DNA from: Platanthera guangdongensis
Lineage: Eukaryota; Streptophyta; Magnoliopsida; Asparagales; Orchidaceae
Assembly (NCBI GenBank): GCA_039583875.1
Contig: CM077162.1
Span: 115,536,589 to 115,600,588 of the forward strand
DNA length: 64,000 nt
Direction of reading: 5' to 3'
The position numbers and the translations under genes were made by a program. This document shows, piece after piece, positions 44,277 through 55,832 of this stretch (the stretch's first letter is position 1; each line of letters opens with the position of its first letter). Below the pieces are notes generated by a model. It saw nothing but the letters and a program-made list of their open reading frames with translations. It had not been told where the DNA came from and did not search any database.

Positions 44277-47200
44277 TGTAAGACCCCCCCCCCCACCCGG
44301 ATCCCAAAAGACGGCACGAAGGGGGGGAGTCTTATGCCCGGAACAGCTGCCTTGCAGTAGCATTAACACCCGGGCTAACCTGTACCACAAGACGCCTATT
44401 CCGCCGGCTACAACAATATCAATATAACATTTCAACCCAACCAAAATATAATGCAAGAAGAAGTCAAATCCACACTAAGTAATAATCTCCAAATACATCA
44501 ATAAAGGAGAAGCTAAAACATGCTTCTACAATATATCAGAGTACAGCTAAACATTGCCCTAACAAGCTACATCAGAGTATCAAAATATTAACATCAGTAA
44601 CCGACAGTATTGACGGCACCGTCACTTCAGGCCCTATCGTCCTGGCCTGGCTGTCCTGCTGCGTAGTCTGCGGCTGCTTTACCTGCGGGATGGCCTCTTA
44701 AAAAAAGATGTAGCAATCGTTAGTCGAAACGACTAAGTGGTTTCACATCCGCTCCCCCGGCGACTCCTCGGCACTGGGCGGGGAAAAGGAACAACAGTAC
44801 AATATATAATAAGTATAAAAGGTACAAGCAGGTGATAATAGTGTAACAGTATCATGATCTAGAAAATATTTAAGAGCTATAGCAAACTAGCAAGTATAAG
44901 TAACAACAGGAAAGTAACTTAACTTATAAGAATGCCCATATAAACTTATAAGTTAAGGATCGGGTTATATAAAAGTAACTCATCGTATAGGAGTGCCCAT
45001 ACAAACTTATACGATGAGGATCTTGTTGTACAATGTTATGAAATGCTATGTATGATATGCAATGACTCACCCATGGTCACACACATGCAATTGCTATGTC
45101 GACACAGACTATAGTTCCCACTTTTCGAGCAGGTAGCTAACCTCTCAGGCATTAGCCGCCGTGGCCAGGCGGTGACAGTAGAATTGGCACTTCTACTACT
45201 AGGCGGGTATCCACACTACTTCACCTAGGCTTCCGTACGCCTCAACGCTAAGAACACAACAGCGGAGCCCATGCGTACTATGGCCCAGCGGGGTCTTGGG
45301 TAGATGTGCACCAGGAACACAGCCCGAACTTGCCTTGTGTGACCCGGAAGGAGCCTCGGAGTGAGCACGAGGACCAAGCCCAACCGTTCACCTGACACGG
45401 AAGGAGCCCCGGGACGTGAACACCGAGGACCAAGCCCAACCGCCCAAAGTCTAACTGTCGACTCCTGTCGGTGTGACGACTGGGGAGCCCGTAGACCTGC
45501 CACACTATCCTTAACACAGGATTACGACACCGCGTGTCGACTCACACCGCATGCAAATGCCACATCAACATAACATGGAAGGGGCCTCGGAAGTAAGCAT
45601 GAGGACACAGCCCAACCATCCATCCATACCTTATTTCATCACAAACCAAACAAGTGATGGTCAACACCACACTCACATCCTCTCACAATACTACCCGTAG
45701 GGAGACGACGCTCTAAGTTTTGGAGTACAAAACTCATTTCATTAATCAAACATACTCATGGCCATAATTTATTCTTCTATATGACTCCTAAATGATGACA
45801 ACATAATATAAACACGATGCGCATATAAATATCTATCACACTTTCCATATGGTAACGACATATTATAAACATGATGCGCACAAATAACAATCTATCAATT
45901 CCTATCAAGTCAATTCGTTTAAATAAGCTTGTTTCACAATTTGATTATATGAAATCTGATTAATAAGCTTCATCAATCATGCAACAAAATAATTAATCAT
46001 AAGAGTTCATCCAAGACAAGTAACTTGCAATATTAATTCCACAGAATCCAAATCCATATTATATATAGCCTAGAATTTAGGTGCAGAGTAAATCTGTATT
46101 GCAACTCCGACCAAAGATTCCCGAAGCTACAGGAATCCGGTAAAGACATGTAACCCCTCGATGGAAAGGTCTTTCCATGGGATACAACTTTTGTATTTAG
46201 ATCTCAACACAGATTTGATATTATCCTATTTGAAATCGGACTTGAAGTCCGTTGCGTGCAGAACACAATTTCTGCATGCAGGATTTATTGAACACCATTT
46301 CTTTCAGACTTTCCCGTGGATACAGACATTGCCTAAAGTCATACAGACATTCGTTGGAAAGGTATTTTCAAGGGCTTAAACTTTCGTTTTTAGCTGAAAA
46401 CCCAGATCTGGACATATCACACCTAAAAATGGTCACGAAGTTCGCTGCGCGCAGAATACAGATTCTGCACGCATCTTAAGGCGGAATGAATAGCATCGGT
46501 TCATCTTCCTCCTCAAGGCGATCTTCCCAAATCATTCCAGATAACCTCCTCCCTTATTCAACCTCAAGAGGCCAATACCCTTCACGAAACCATCCCCTAT
46601 CTTCACATAGAGGAAGTGCGTGGTTGAAGAGATCTAAAACCTAGGACACAAGTCCTAGCATGGCCTTTCCTAGAAAACTCCTCCTCTCCATCAAGACTCT
46701 CTTGAGTTGATGTCTCGACTAGTAAAATAACTATAGATCTAGCACCAAGGGAGAGGGTAGGAAGCTCACCTCAGTTCCAGCGGTACCATTTCCGGCCGTA
46801 GATCTTGTGATTCTTCGCGGCGGCATCCTCTCCTTTACGGCGTTGGCGGATCTCCTTCCCTAGATCTTCCTCCAGCAAACTCTTCTTCTCCACAGAACTT
46901 CTCTCAGAAAAATACGGCTGGGAAGAGTGAAATGGCTAGGGTTTTCCACTGTTCCTTATATATATAATGTGACACGGGTAGGGACACGCCCGTATCCTTA
47001 CCCGTGTTCCGCTCAAGTGAAGCGCTTCAGGCTGTTATAATGCTGATTCAATATTCGACATGACGGGACACGCCCTGGTCATTCCCATGGTCACGCCCGT
47101 GATGTGGGGCGTGACACCTAAACCGTCGAACTCAGCCACAAAAAATGTCGAACGGAGAACACGCCCATAGTCACAACCATGGTCACGCCCGTGACATGGG

Positions 47201-47850
47201 GCGTGTAACCCTCTCACTCGAGAACCAACCACCTACTCGACTACCTTAAGCACCAACTCGAGTATCTTAAGTCACGCCCCTGGGTCACGCCCGTGACCCA
47301 GGTCGTGTAACCCACTTTAGTCGAGTACTTTGAAAACTACACGACTAACCTCGGCGGCTACTCGAGTACCTTCAGTCACGCCCCTGGGTCACGCCCGTGA
47401 CCCAGGGCGTGTAACCCACTTTACTCGAGTACTTTGAAAACTACTCGAGTAACCTCGGCAGTTACTCGAGTACCTTTAGTCACGCCTCTGGATCACGCCC
47501 GTGACCCAGGGCGTGTAACCCACTTTACTTGAGTACTTTGAAAACTACTCGAGTAACCTCGACAACTACTCGAGTACCTTCAGTCACGCCCCTGGGTCAC
47601 GCCCGCGACCCAGGGTGTGTAACCCATTTTACTCGAGTACTTTGACAACTACTCGAGTAACCTTGGCAGCTACTCGAGTACCTTTAGTCACGCCCCTGGG
47701 TCACTCCCGTGACCCAGGGCGTGTAACCTGCTCGGGACTGACCGCTCCAGTCCACAAGTGCCGCCCTTTTTCCTCCACTTTCCTGAACTCAAGCCTGCCC
47801 TCCTGACTCAAAACTCACACGGGGGGCCTAGCGCGAATCGGGACGTTACA
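44277..47850 (-). repeat. Solo LTR of the G1 family, minus strand
   Basis: Complete LTR of 3574 bases: minus strand starts TGTAACGTCCCG at 47850 and ends CTTACA at 44277. Flanks are CACAA (44272-44276) and TACAA (47851-47855), a target duplication with one difference. No internal region is attached, so it is a solo LTR, usually made by recombination between two LTRs. It contains the 104-base tandem repeats and a probable TATA box around 46953-46966. Confidence 0.88.
47271..47730. repeat. 104-base tandem repeat in the solo LTR
   Basis: Repeat starts (GTCACGCC) at 47271, 47375, 47479, 47583 and 47687, exactly 104 bases apart. Each unit has the palindrome CTGGGTCACG-CC-CGTGACCCAG and two or more ACTCGAGT palindromes. 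More divergent copies extend to about 47040. Confidence 0.95.
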
Positions 47851-50800
47851 TACAAATTCCCTGAAAATAGCTCTTCCGGGTCTGACACGCCCGTGTCGGC
47901 CCGGACACGCCCGTGTCGCCAGGCGTGTCGTTTGCTCGACGATCGTCGAGCTCATTTCGTCGACCATAGGGGATCACGCCCACCCGACATGCCCGTGTCG
48001 GACGATACACGTCATGTCACAAGGCGTGTCCTCAGCTCGACGATCGTCGAGTTCATTTCATAGAATAGGGGGAACACGCCCCAGATACGCCAGTGTCACC
48101 AGGCGTGTCATCAGCCCGACGATCATCGAGCTCATTTCATCGAGCTCAGCTCATATCATCGAGTTCATTTCGTAGAACAGGGGGAACATGCCCCCGACAT
48201 GCCCGTGTCGCCAGGCGTGTCGTCAGCCCGACGATCGGCGAGCACATTTCGTCGAGCCGAGCTCATATCGTCGATCTCAACTCATTTTGTCGAACAGAAG
48301 GGAACACGCCCACCCGACACGCCCGTGTCGGATGATACACGCTCGTGTCACAGCCGTATCACCATGCGTGACACGACGGTTCTGGGCAGAATCGCCGTGA
48401 GTAGGAGAGAGAAAGCTCCATTTTTCCACCAATTTGGAGGAGAGAGGAAGTGTCCATTCATGGCCATTAAGGTGATACACCTCTCAGTATCCCTCCATTA
48501 TGCTCCCATTCATCTTCCCTGATGAATTAAAGGGGATTCAAGCAGTTTCCAGAGATATTTAATGAAAGGGGGATGCATAGGGTCGGCCATGGGAGGGGAG
48601 GTGAAGAGGTCAACCACGACCAAGAGAATTAAAGCCCCCACACCACCCAACTGACCCCTCCATCATCTTTAGAGCCCTCTGAGGAGTAGAATTTCCCATT
48701 TTCCCGAACACTTAGAGTTCTCGGAGGAGGAAAAGCCATGGCACCAAAAGCTTTGAGGAGGAGCAATGGCGGCCGGCGACTGGTGCAAGGAAACGCTCCA
48801 AATGAGGTCCAATCCTTCTCCTATCTATGTGTGCTAGATCTAGTCTGGTTTAGGATGAGAAGTCGGGCTCAAATGAGCCGGATCAGAGAGAAAATTTCTT
48901 TGAAATTCCATGAAAAATGGTGGTGAGAGTTCGCCGGAAACCGCCGCCTCCGGCGGCATGGTCGCCGCCTCCGGCGGCATGGTCGCCGCCAAACGCTAGC
49001 CACCACCAAAAACAGAGGTGGTGGTGGTGGTGGCCGGCCAGGGTGGTGGTCGGGGTGGCCGGAAATTTGGCTGGAAGAGGCTCCATGTCGGGCCAATCTT
49101 GGCCCTTGGCTGGAGGTTGAGGATGAACGGATGTCATCCGTTTTGATCAAGGCGATTCAAATGATATTAAGGTTATTGATTTTTCAGGAGATTATTAGCT
49201 GTAGATATTTTTAATTGTTAAAAAAACTTAGATTTCTTTACTGTAAAAGTGGTCAACATCTAAAATGTAGCCCTTGATGTCTAGTGTAATTTAAAATTTA
49301 TTTCACTCAATTTCGTTCCTGGTTAGACCACAACACTCATTTTGGTGAGGTCTATCCATAGTGTTGTCTAGAGATTAATTTAAGTGCCCACTTCAAACCA
49401 GACATCCAAATAATCTGCAATTTGGGGGAGGGGCTATTCTTAAATATATGTAGGACATATCCAAAAAATCGGAATTTTTGGAAAATATTTTCCTATAGTT
49501 TTTAGAAATATTTAATTAACTAATTATAAATTAATTAGATGTCATAAACACCTAAAAATCTCCCCAGATTTGGGTGGGTGGTCTTAGAGGACATGTTAGG
49601 GCTCTGGTAAAAATTTCATCTCCTTTAGAGATGTTTTGATTAGGTTTTATCCAACCCTAATTTGACCCTTATAGGGTTAATTAGGTCAAAACACCCCCTT
49701 TGGGTTTGAGTGGTCAAATCACCTCAACAGAGGCTGATATTTTGTCCACTGATTCTCTATGGTATGACACACCCTCCAATGGAATTTCGGGTGGTTAAGA
49801 TTAGTGTAGCCCTAGAACCCTAGGGTAGGTCCCTTAATGGGGATTTTTAGGGTTTTAAGGTCATGGGGCCAAATGACCTTGGAATGACCTTGAAATTGGA
49901 GGAGAGGTCCATAGGGTTGGTATAGTCCTCTGGTTAAAATTTTAGGGAATTTGGAAGTCTTAAACCCCCACAAAACCCAAACCCTAGTTTAGGGCACCAA
50001 AACTAATTTGGAGTATTAGGCTATCAAATCACTTTAAAATCACTTGAAATTTGAGATGAGTGGTGTTTAAAGTTTGTAAAAGCTCTGGAGATTTTTGTTA
50101 TGAATTTAGGATTATTATTTTGGATACTTCATTAACAATTTAGTAATTTGTAATATTTGCTTAGAAATTTTTTATGAAGGAACTACTTGCTGAAAATTGA
50201 TGAACTTTAGCCAGGGGACTCCTTATTATGTTTTAAAGCTCTGCGAATATTTATGGGATTTTTGGAAGACTATTTCTAAGGGTTGCTTCATTAAGTGTTG
50301 TTTCCCATGAAAATTTAATTTAATTTATTTTGGAGTCTAATAAGCCTCTAAAATTATGATTTTTGTACAATGATCTTTTCTTAATATGGTTCAGAAAAGA
50401 TCATTGTACAAGATTCTGTAATTTTTATATAATTTTTTGATAAGTAATTTTGGTACTTCCTTCTTTACATATGATTAAGGGAATTATATTGGAAAAATTA
50501 ATTAGAGGTCACATATTTTCTGAAAAATTATGGAAATTAATATATTGTCACATATCTCTGTTATTTAGTGTTCACAATTTTTGGGTGGACATTACTTGAG
50601 TAGATCATATAGTTCATGTTCAAAATTGCCCATGGCCAAACATTTGGGAAAATTCAATAAATATCAAATTAATTAGAAAAATTATGATTCTCTGATTTTA
50701 TACTAAACTTGTTATAATATACCTCTGGTAAATTTTATAGGAGATTTGGAAGAAAATCTGGAGTACCTCCTTTATACATCTCATATTGTATAGGGTGGTC

Positions 50801-51461
50801 TGCATATAGTAACTGCGGAAACTGAACTACAGTGGGTAATGAATTTGAAGAGTTGAATCCTTAGTAGGTTGCTGGTTTGGGTAAATAAATAAGAGATCTG
50901 ATCAAGGGTAGAATTCAATAATATTAAGTGCCTTGCGAAAGGGAGCTTTGGGCGTAATCCCATCATAGTTCCTAATGCCTTCGAGAGCCCTTCACGGGGA
51001 ATACCTTGGGCAGTCTGGGGCTAACGTAAACCTTAGGAATAATTTGGGCAAGAGCAACCCTAATAATAGTTTCACCTTACACTCACACCTGTACACGTAG
51101 GAATATGAATTGGTAGAGAAATGATAGCGTAGGCTCGTGGCCTAAGGGCTTACTGGTAGAGTTAAATGGACTAGGTATTGATTTGGAAGTCCGGGGTGCT
51201 GGATGCTCGGGGACATGGAAAAACAAAGGAGTCTTGATTAGTCCAGAGAGCCGTGGGCTCGGGAACATGATGAACTAGTAGGCTCGGTAGTCTAAAGAGC
51301 TGGAGGCTCAGTACTATAATTAGATACAAACTATCATGGTTGCATCTGCATAACAGTGGTGGGTCCACGGTATTGGATGATCGATCACACCGTCGTCGGT
51401 ACGTTGACTCGGGAGACTAGCTGGTTTGCTAGGAATAGTACAGAAACGTACGTGAGGGGCT
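47851..51461 (+). repeat. Ty3/gypsy LTR, plus strand (part 2)
   Basis: Likely continuation of the LTR starting at 44088. It holds a palindromic repeat block (47884-48380), a GC-rich stretch with two 21-base GCCTCCGGCGGCATGGTCGCC-like units at 48941-48990 (given only as position), AT-rich DNA, and the block at 50930-51015 shared with the G3 LTR. A 62-codon frame at 48738 has no recognisable product. It is cut at 51461 by G4. Confidence 0.65.
47884..48380. repeat. GACACGCCCGTGTC / TCGACGATCGTCGA repeat block
   Basis: Irregular repeats with AGGCGTGTC at 47921, 48022, 48101 and 48213 (spacings 101, 79, 112). Two palindromic themes alternate: CACGCCCGTG and TCGACGATCGTCGA. The second is shared with the copia LTR modules. 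Confidence 0.85.
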
Positions 51462-52679
51462 TGTCACAACCCGCATTTCCTCAACGAGCAAATCGTATCA
51501 GAGCATGAGGAACTACGGGTTATGATGCCACGTCGTGCAGGGGATAACTGCACACGCTCAGGCAACTCTTGACGCTTACTTTGCAAGTTGAAATTCAACA
51601 GTTACATGCACGGAAACGTTGGGATGAAATGGCCGTATCCCTCGGCCTTAGATATCAAAACACATATGCACGCGGCGAAAATCCTTTATTTATTTTTGAC
51701 GATCTCATATATGCAGGCTATAGTGATACTACGATTAGAAAGTCTCTTTGTTTACGTTATTTGAAAAATACGTTTTAGTTAATCAAAACATGTATGCATG
51801 ATATACAATAGTAGGTTTTGTTAACTTCAAAATATCTAATGCAACCTACTAGAAAAACCATCCCAAAAGCAAGTACATATCATTCCATCCAAGTGAGTTA
51901 CATTAGCAGTCTAGTTCATATTTACATAAAAGAAAACCCACCAAATGGGCGCCAACAAGCTGACACGAACCCATTGGGGCACATGTATGTCTGTACAACA
52001 AAAAGAAGAACTACCTCGCTATGTAAGCTCGGCTAGCTCCCAGGAAACGCCACCAACCAACCTAGCCGCTCAACCGGCTACAACCTGCACCTGAGGCATT
52101 CAAGAAAGAATACCTCAGCAATCAACCAAGCTATACAAAAGAGAGCATGAATTTCATAATCGATAAAGAAGGGGCTTACCGACCCCGTAGCAATGTTTAA
52201 GTCAAAAGAGTGCATAAAACAAGTGCATACAATGTCATTCCAAAGGGTCAACCGCACCAAGTGCGTACAAGTTCATCAAGTCCTGCTCAAACCGTAGGAG
52301 CAAAAGGCAAAACACATGTCCATTCCATCATTCAAAGGACAAGAAACTACGATACTAGTGAAGCATAAGCAGCGGTTAAGTTCAATTTCGCAAGGGTCTT
52401 ATCGGTGGCGGCCCTAAAGTGGAACGCACCAAACAAAACCAGCCCAAATCTGGGCTAAAGTGGTCTCTCTAACCACAAAAACAAAACTCGGTGGCCACAG
52501 GCTGAAACCACACCACCCTTGCAAAATTCTCACACAAACGCTCCTGCCATGGTTCACAAATTCGTCTCGCAAAACGCCCCATATCCCAAGGTAACACGTT
52601 TCCTTTCATCGTCCTCACACATGACGACCAATTGCCAACGTAGCGTTTGACGAACTTCATCACATAAAAAGGGTCACAT
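51462..52679 (-). repeat. Left arm of the G4 inverted repeat
   Basis: Reverse complement of 53941-55159, with almost no net length difference over 1.2 kb and scattered substitutions only. It starts with TGTCACAACCCGC, the inverse of the LTR end at 55159. It is the 3' part of the LTR in inverted orientation. Confidence 0.93.
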
Positions 52680-53940
52680 GCTTTATATCAAAGAAGAATC
52701 AAATGATAGGATTTGATTAACTTAAGTACATAAATCACATGTTTAGAACCATATGCTATGATCAAGGAAAAATCACATAAATGAGAAAGGCGAATATGCT
52801 ACATGAACATGAGTCAAAAGAACTACATGAATTAGCCTAGCATAGAATTGAGAACCAACAAAACTACACACAGGAGAGCAAAGTCAGCATAGGGAATTAG
52901 CATAAGGAATGAGCTACATAAACAAACAAGAGGACGCGGTGAGGCCTCTTAGGGAATGCTTGCATATTTGTTTTCGCGCCCGGGTAATGTTGCTCAAAAT
53001 AGGTTGCTGGTTCAGGAAGCAAAAAAAGGGGTAAAAAGTGCTTAAGGCAAAAATGGTCTAGGACGTCACAGAAACATTTTTCACAAAAGGGAAAAATGGT
53101 CGTTTTTGTGCGAGACACGCCCCCTGACACGGGCGTGACCCAGGCCGTGACCTGGGCGTGACCTCCCTGACTCGACGATTTTTTCTTGCGTCGAGTTGAG
53201 CTCGACGAATGGGGTACACGCCCCGTGACACGGGCGTGTCACGGGCCGTGTCCCGCTTCGTCGAGTGTCGAGTATCGAGCGTCGAGTATCGAGCGTCGAG
53301 TATCGAGTGTTGAGTGTCGAGAGAGGGGACACGGCCTGTGATACGGGCGTGTCACAGGGCGTGTCAAGCTGGGTCGAGTGTCGACACTTTCTGTCGACGA
53401 GGTGTCGAGACACGGGCTACACGCCCTAGGTCACGGGCGTGACCGACCCGTCACGGGCGTGTACCCAGCCGTGTACCGTGTGGATAAACTGGAATTTGCC
53501 GCCTTTCGGCGCCGCTTAAGGTACACGCCCTGTGTCACGGGCGTGACACAGGGCGTGACCGGCCCGAAAATCGAGTTTTTCCAGTTTTTTTTGTGCCGTT
53601 CATTTCCTTGATTCTGCATCGAACAGTTCAGCTCTGTTCTGGAGGAAATAAGTCCGAAACAGAGCATTGGGTTTCTCATTTTCATCTTCTCTTCATCTTC
53701 TTCTTCATTCCCAAAGAGAAAGCAAGAGAGCAAGGGAGCAAGCAAGGCAAGGAAAGAGGAGACCAGCCGTCGCGGCATCGTCTCGGTTCAGGCAAGCGGT
53801 GTTCTCCACCCTTGCCAATCTTCGTTCTTGATTCAATTTTCCATTTTCCCTAGCTTTAGATCTTGTGTTAAATTCTTCCTTATTAGCTTTATTATTGCTC
53901 TTTCAATTCCCCTATGCTTAGTTTGTTCTTCTTGATTCAA
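52680..53940 (+). repeat. Loop between the arms: 5' LTR part with palindromes
   Basis: From about 52950 the sequence matches the G5 LTR (GGCCTCTTAGGGAA block). Positions 53098-53560 hold CACGGGCGTG-type palindromes and, at 53262-53323, about six short GTCGAGTATCGAGC-like direct repeats. Positions 52680-52940 are not clearly assigned. No coding sequence. Confidence 0.75.
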
Positions 53941-55159
53941 ATGTGACCCTTTTTATGTGATGAAGTTCGTCAAATGCTACGTTGGCAATTGGTCGTCATG
54001 TGTGAGGACGATGAAAGGAAACGTGTCACCTTGGGATATGGGGCGTTTTGCGAGACGAATTTGTGAACCATGGCAGGAGCGTTTGTGTGAGAATTTTGCA
54101 AGGGGTGGTGTGGTTTCAGCCTGTGGCCACCGAGTTTTGTTTTTGTGGTTAGAGAGACCACTTTAGCCCCGATTTGGGCTGGTTTTGTTTGGTACGTTCC
54201 ACTTTAGGGCCGCCACCGATAAGACCCTTGCGAAATTGAACTTAACCGCTGCTTATGCTTCACTAGTATCGTATTTTCTTGTCCTTTGAATGATGGAATG
54301 GACATGTGTTTTGCCTTTTGCTCCTACGGTTTGAGCAGGACTTGATGAACTTGTACGCACTTGGTGCGGTTGACCCTTTGGAATGACATTGTACGCACTT
54401 GTTTTATGCACTCTTTTGACTTAAACATTGCTACGGGGTCGGTAAGCCGCTTCTTTATCGATTATGAAATTCATGCTCTCTTTTGTATAGCTTGGTTGAT
54501 TGCTGAGGTATTCTTTCTTGAATGCCTCAGGTGCAGGTTGTAGCCGGTTGAGCGGCTAGGTTGGTTGGTGGCGTTTCCTGGGAGCTAGCCGAGCTTACAT
54601 AGCGAGGTAGTTCTTCTTTTTGTTGTACAGACATACATGTGCCCCAATGGGTTCGTGTCAGCTTGTTGGCGCCAATTTGGTGGGTTTTCTTTTATGTAAA
54701 TATGAACTAGACTGCTAATGTAACTCACTTGGATGGAATGATATGTACTTGCTTTTGGGATGGTTTTTCTAGTAGGTTGCATTAGATATTTTGAAGTTAA
54801 CAAAACCTACTATTGTATATCATGCATACATGTTTTGATTAACTAAAACGTATTTTTCAAATAACGTAAACAAAGAGACTTTCTGATCGTAGTATCACTA
54901 TAGCCTGCATATAGGAGATCGTCAGAAATAAATAAAGGATTTCCGTCGCGTGCATATGTGTTTTGATATCGAAGGCCGAGGGATACGGCCATTTAATCCA
55001 AACGTTTGCGTGCATGTAACTGTTGAATTTCAACTTGTAAAGTAAGCGTTAAGAGTTGCCTGAGCGTGTGTAGTTATCCCCTGCACGACGTGGCATCATA
55101 ACCCGTAGTTCCTCTTGCTCTGATACGATTTGCTCGTTGAGGAAATGCGGGTTGTGACA
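53941..55159 (+). repeat. Right arm of the inverted repeat, 3' part of the G4 5' LTR
   Basis: Ends GGGTTGTGACA at 55159, three bases before TGGTATCAGAGCC. Blocks at 54060-54200 and 54490-54690 match the G5 LTR (61570-61640 and 61910-62110), which defines this as LTR sequence. Confidence 0.9.
55117..55126 (+). promoter_or_regulatory. U5 segment complementary to the primer site (G4)
   Basis: GCTCTGATAC is the exact reverse complement of GTATCAGAGC at 55164-55173, so U5 and primer site could pair around a 37-base loop. The same is found in G5. Confidence 0.7.
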
Positions 55160-55161
55160 GT

Positions 55162-55174
55162 TGGTATCAGAGCC
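55162..55174 (+). other. Primer binding site, tRNA-Met type (G4)
   Basis: TGGTATCAGAGCC just after the LTR end. Confidence 0.95.
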
Positions 55175-55318
55175 AGGTTTGCTTGACATTTGGTCGGGCA
55201 AACTTTCCCTTTGATTTTGTGTTTGTACGCATCATCTCATACACACACTGAGGTGCCATCAGTATGTCTTCGCCGAAGCACGTACACTACACTCATGGCA
55301 TGAACAGAAGTATACGGG

Positions 55319-55491
55319 GCATATTATGTAGTATGGGATGCATAATATGCGGTTGTATATGGATCCACCATAGGGGCAACATGTGAGGGTTATATAGTAT
55401 GGGATGCATAACCTCACCACATGGATGCGACTAGCACGTTTTCTTTTATTCGTTGCATGCAATGCTATGTAGTATGAGATGCATAGCATTG
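55319..55491 (+). other. Three-hairpin leader array with constant loop (G4)
   Basis: Hairpins at 55319-55350, 55383-55417 and 55460-55491. The stems are GCATATTATG, GTGAGGGTTAT (one bulged G) and CAATGCTATG, each paired with its own complement, while the 12-base loop TAGTATGGGATG is the same in the first two and TAGTATGAGATG in the third. It lies in the untranslated leader between primer site and gag. Confidence 0.85.
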
Positions 55492-55832
55492 TGATGCGTA
55501 CGACCGCTCATGGCATGCATTAAGGCTGTTTTTTTTAGATTGCATAGCACATCACGCATAACATAACATTGCATGAGCACAACGTGCCAAGCTAAGACGT
55601 ACCTGCTGACACCTGTACACACATGGTTTTGGGTCAAAGAAAGTCATGCATTCATGGTTTAGGCACAAGTTAGTGGGATGACAGTGAGTCATCTTTAGGC
55701 TAGGCATACCATCATTCTCAAACTCCCAAAGCAAGGTAGCAGTTGATGTTCATATTTCTTTATGTATGGTCTGTACCTAGTCGTTGTGTGTTTTGTTGGG
55801 TTTGATCTTGATAAGAGTGAACGTGTTATAGG

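Noticed and set aside
48738..48926. Possible host gene first exon starting MAPKALRRSN
   Set aside because: Short, no domain, lies in LTR-like sequence; no exon-like continuation found.
51818..52036. 72-codon frame found on both arms of the inverted repeat (also 54585-54803 minus)
   Set aside because: Duplicated only because the arms are inverted copies; no recognisable domain and not conserved in the G5 LTR.
52469..52663. 64-codon frame starting MMKFVK, with copy at 53957-54166
   Set aside because: LTR sequence in inverted arms; the two copies differ at their ends by frameshift, so no coding constraint.
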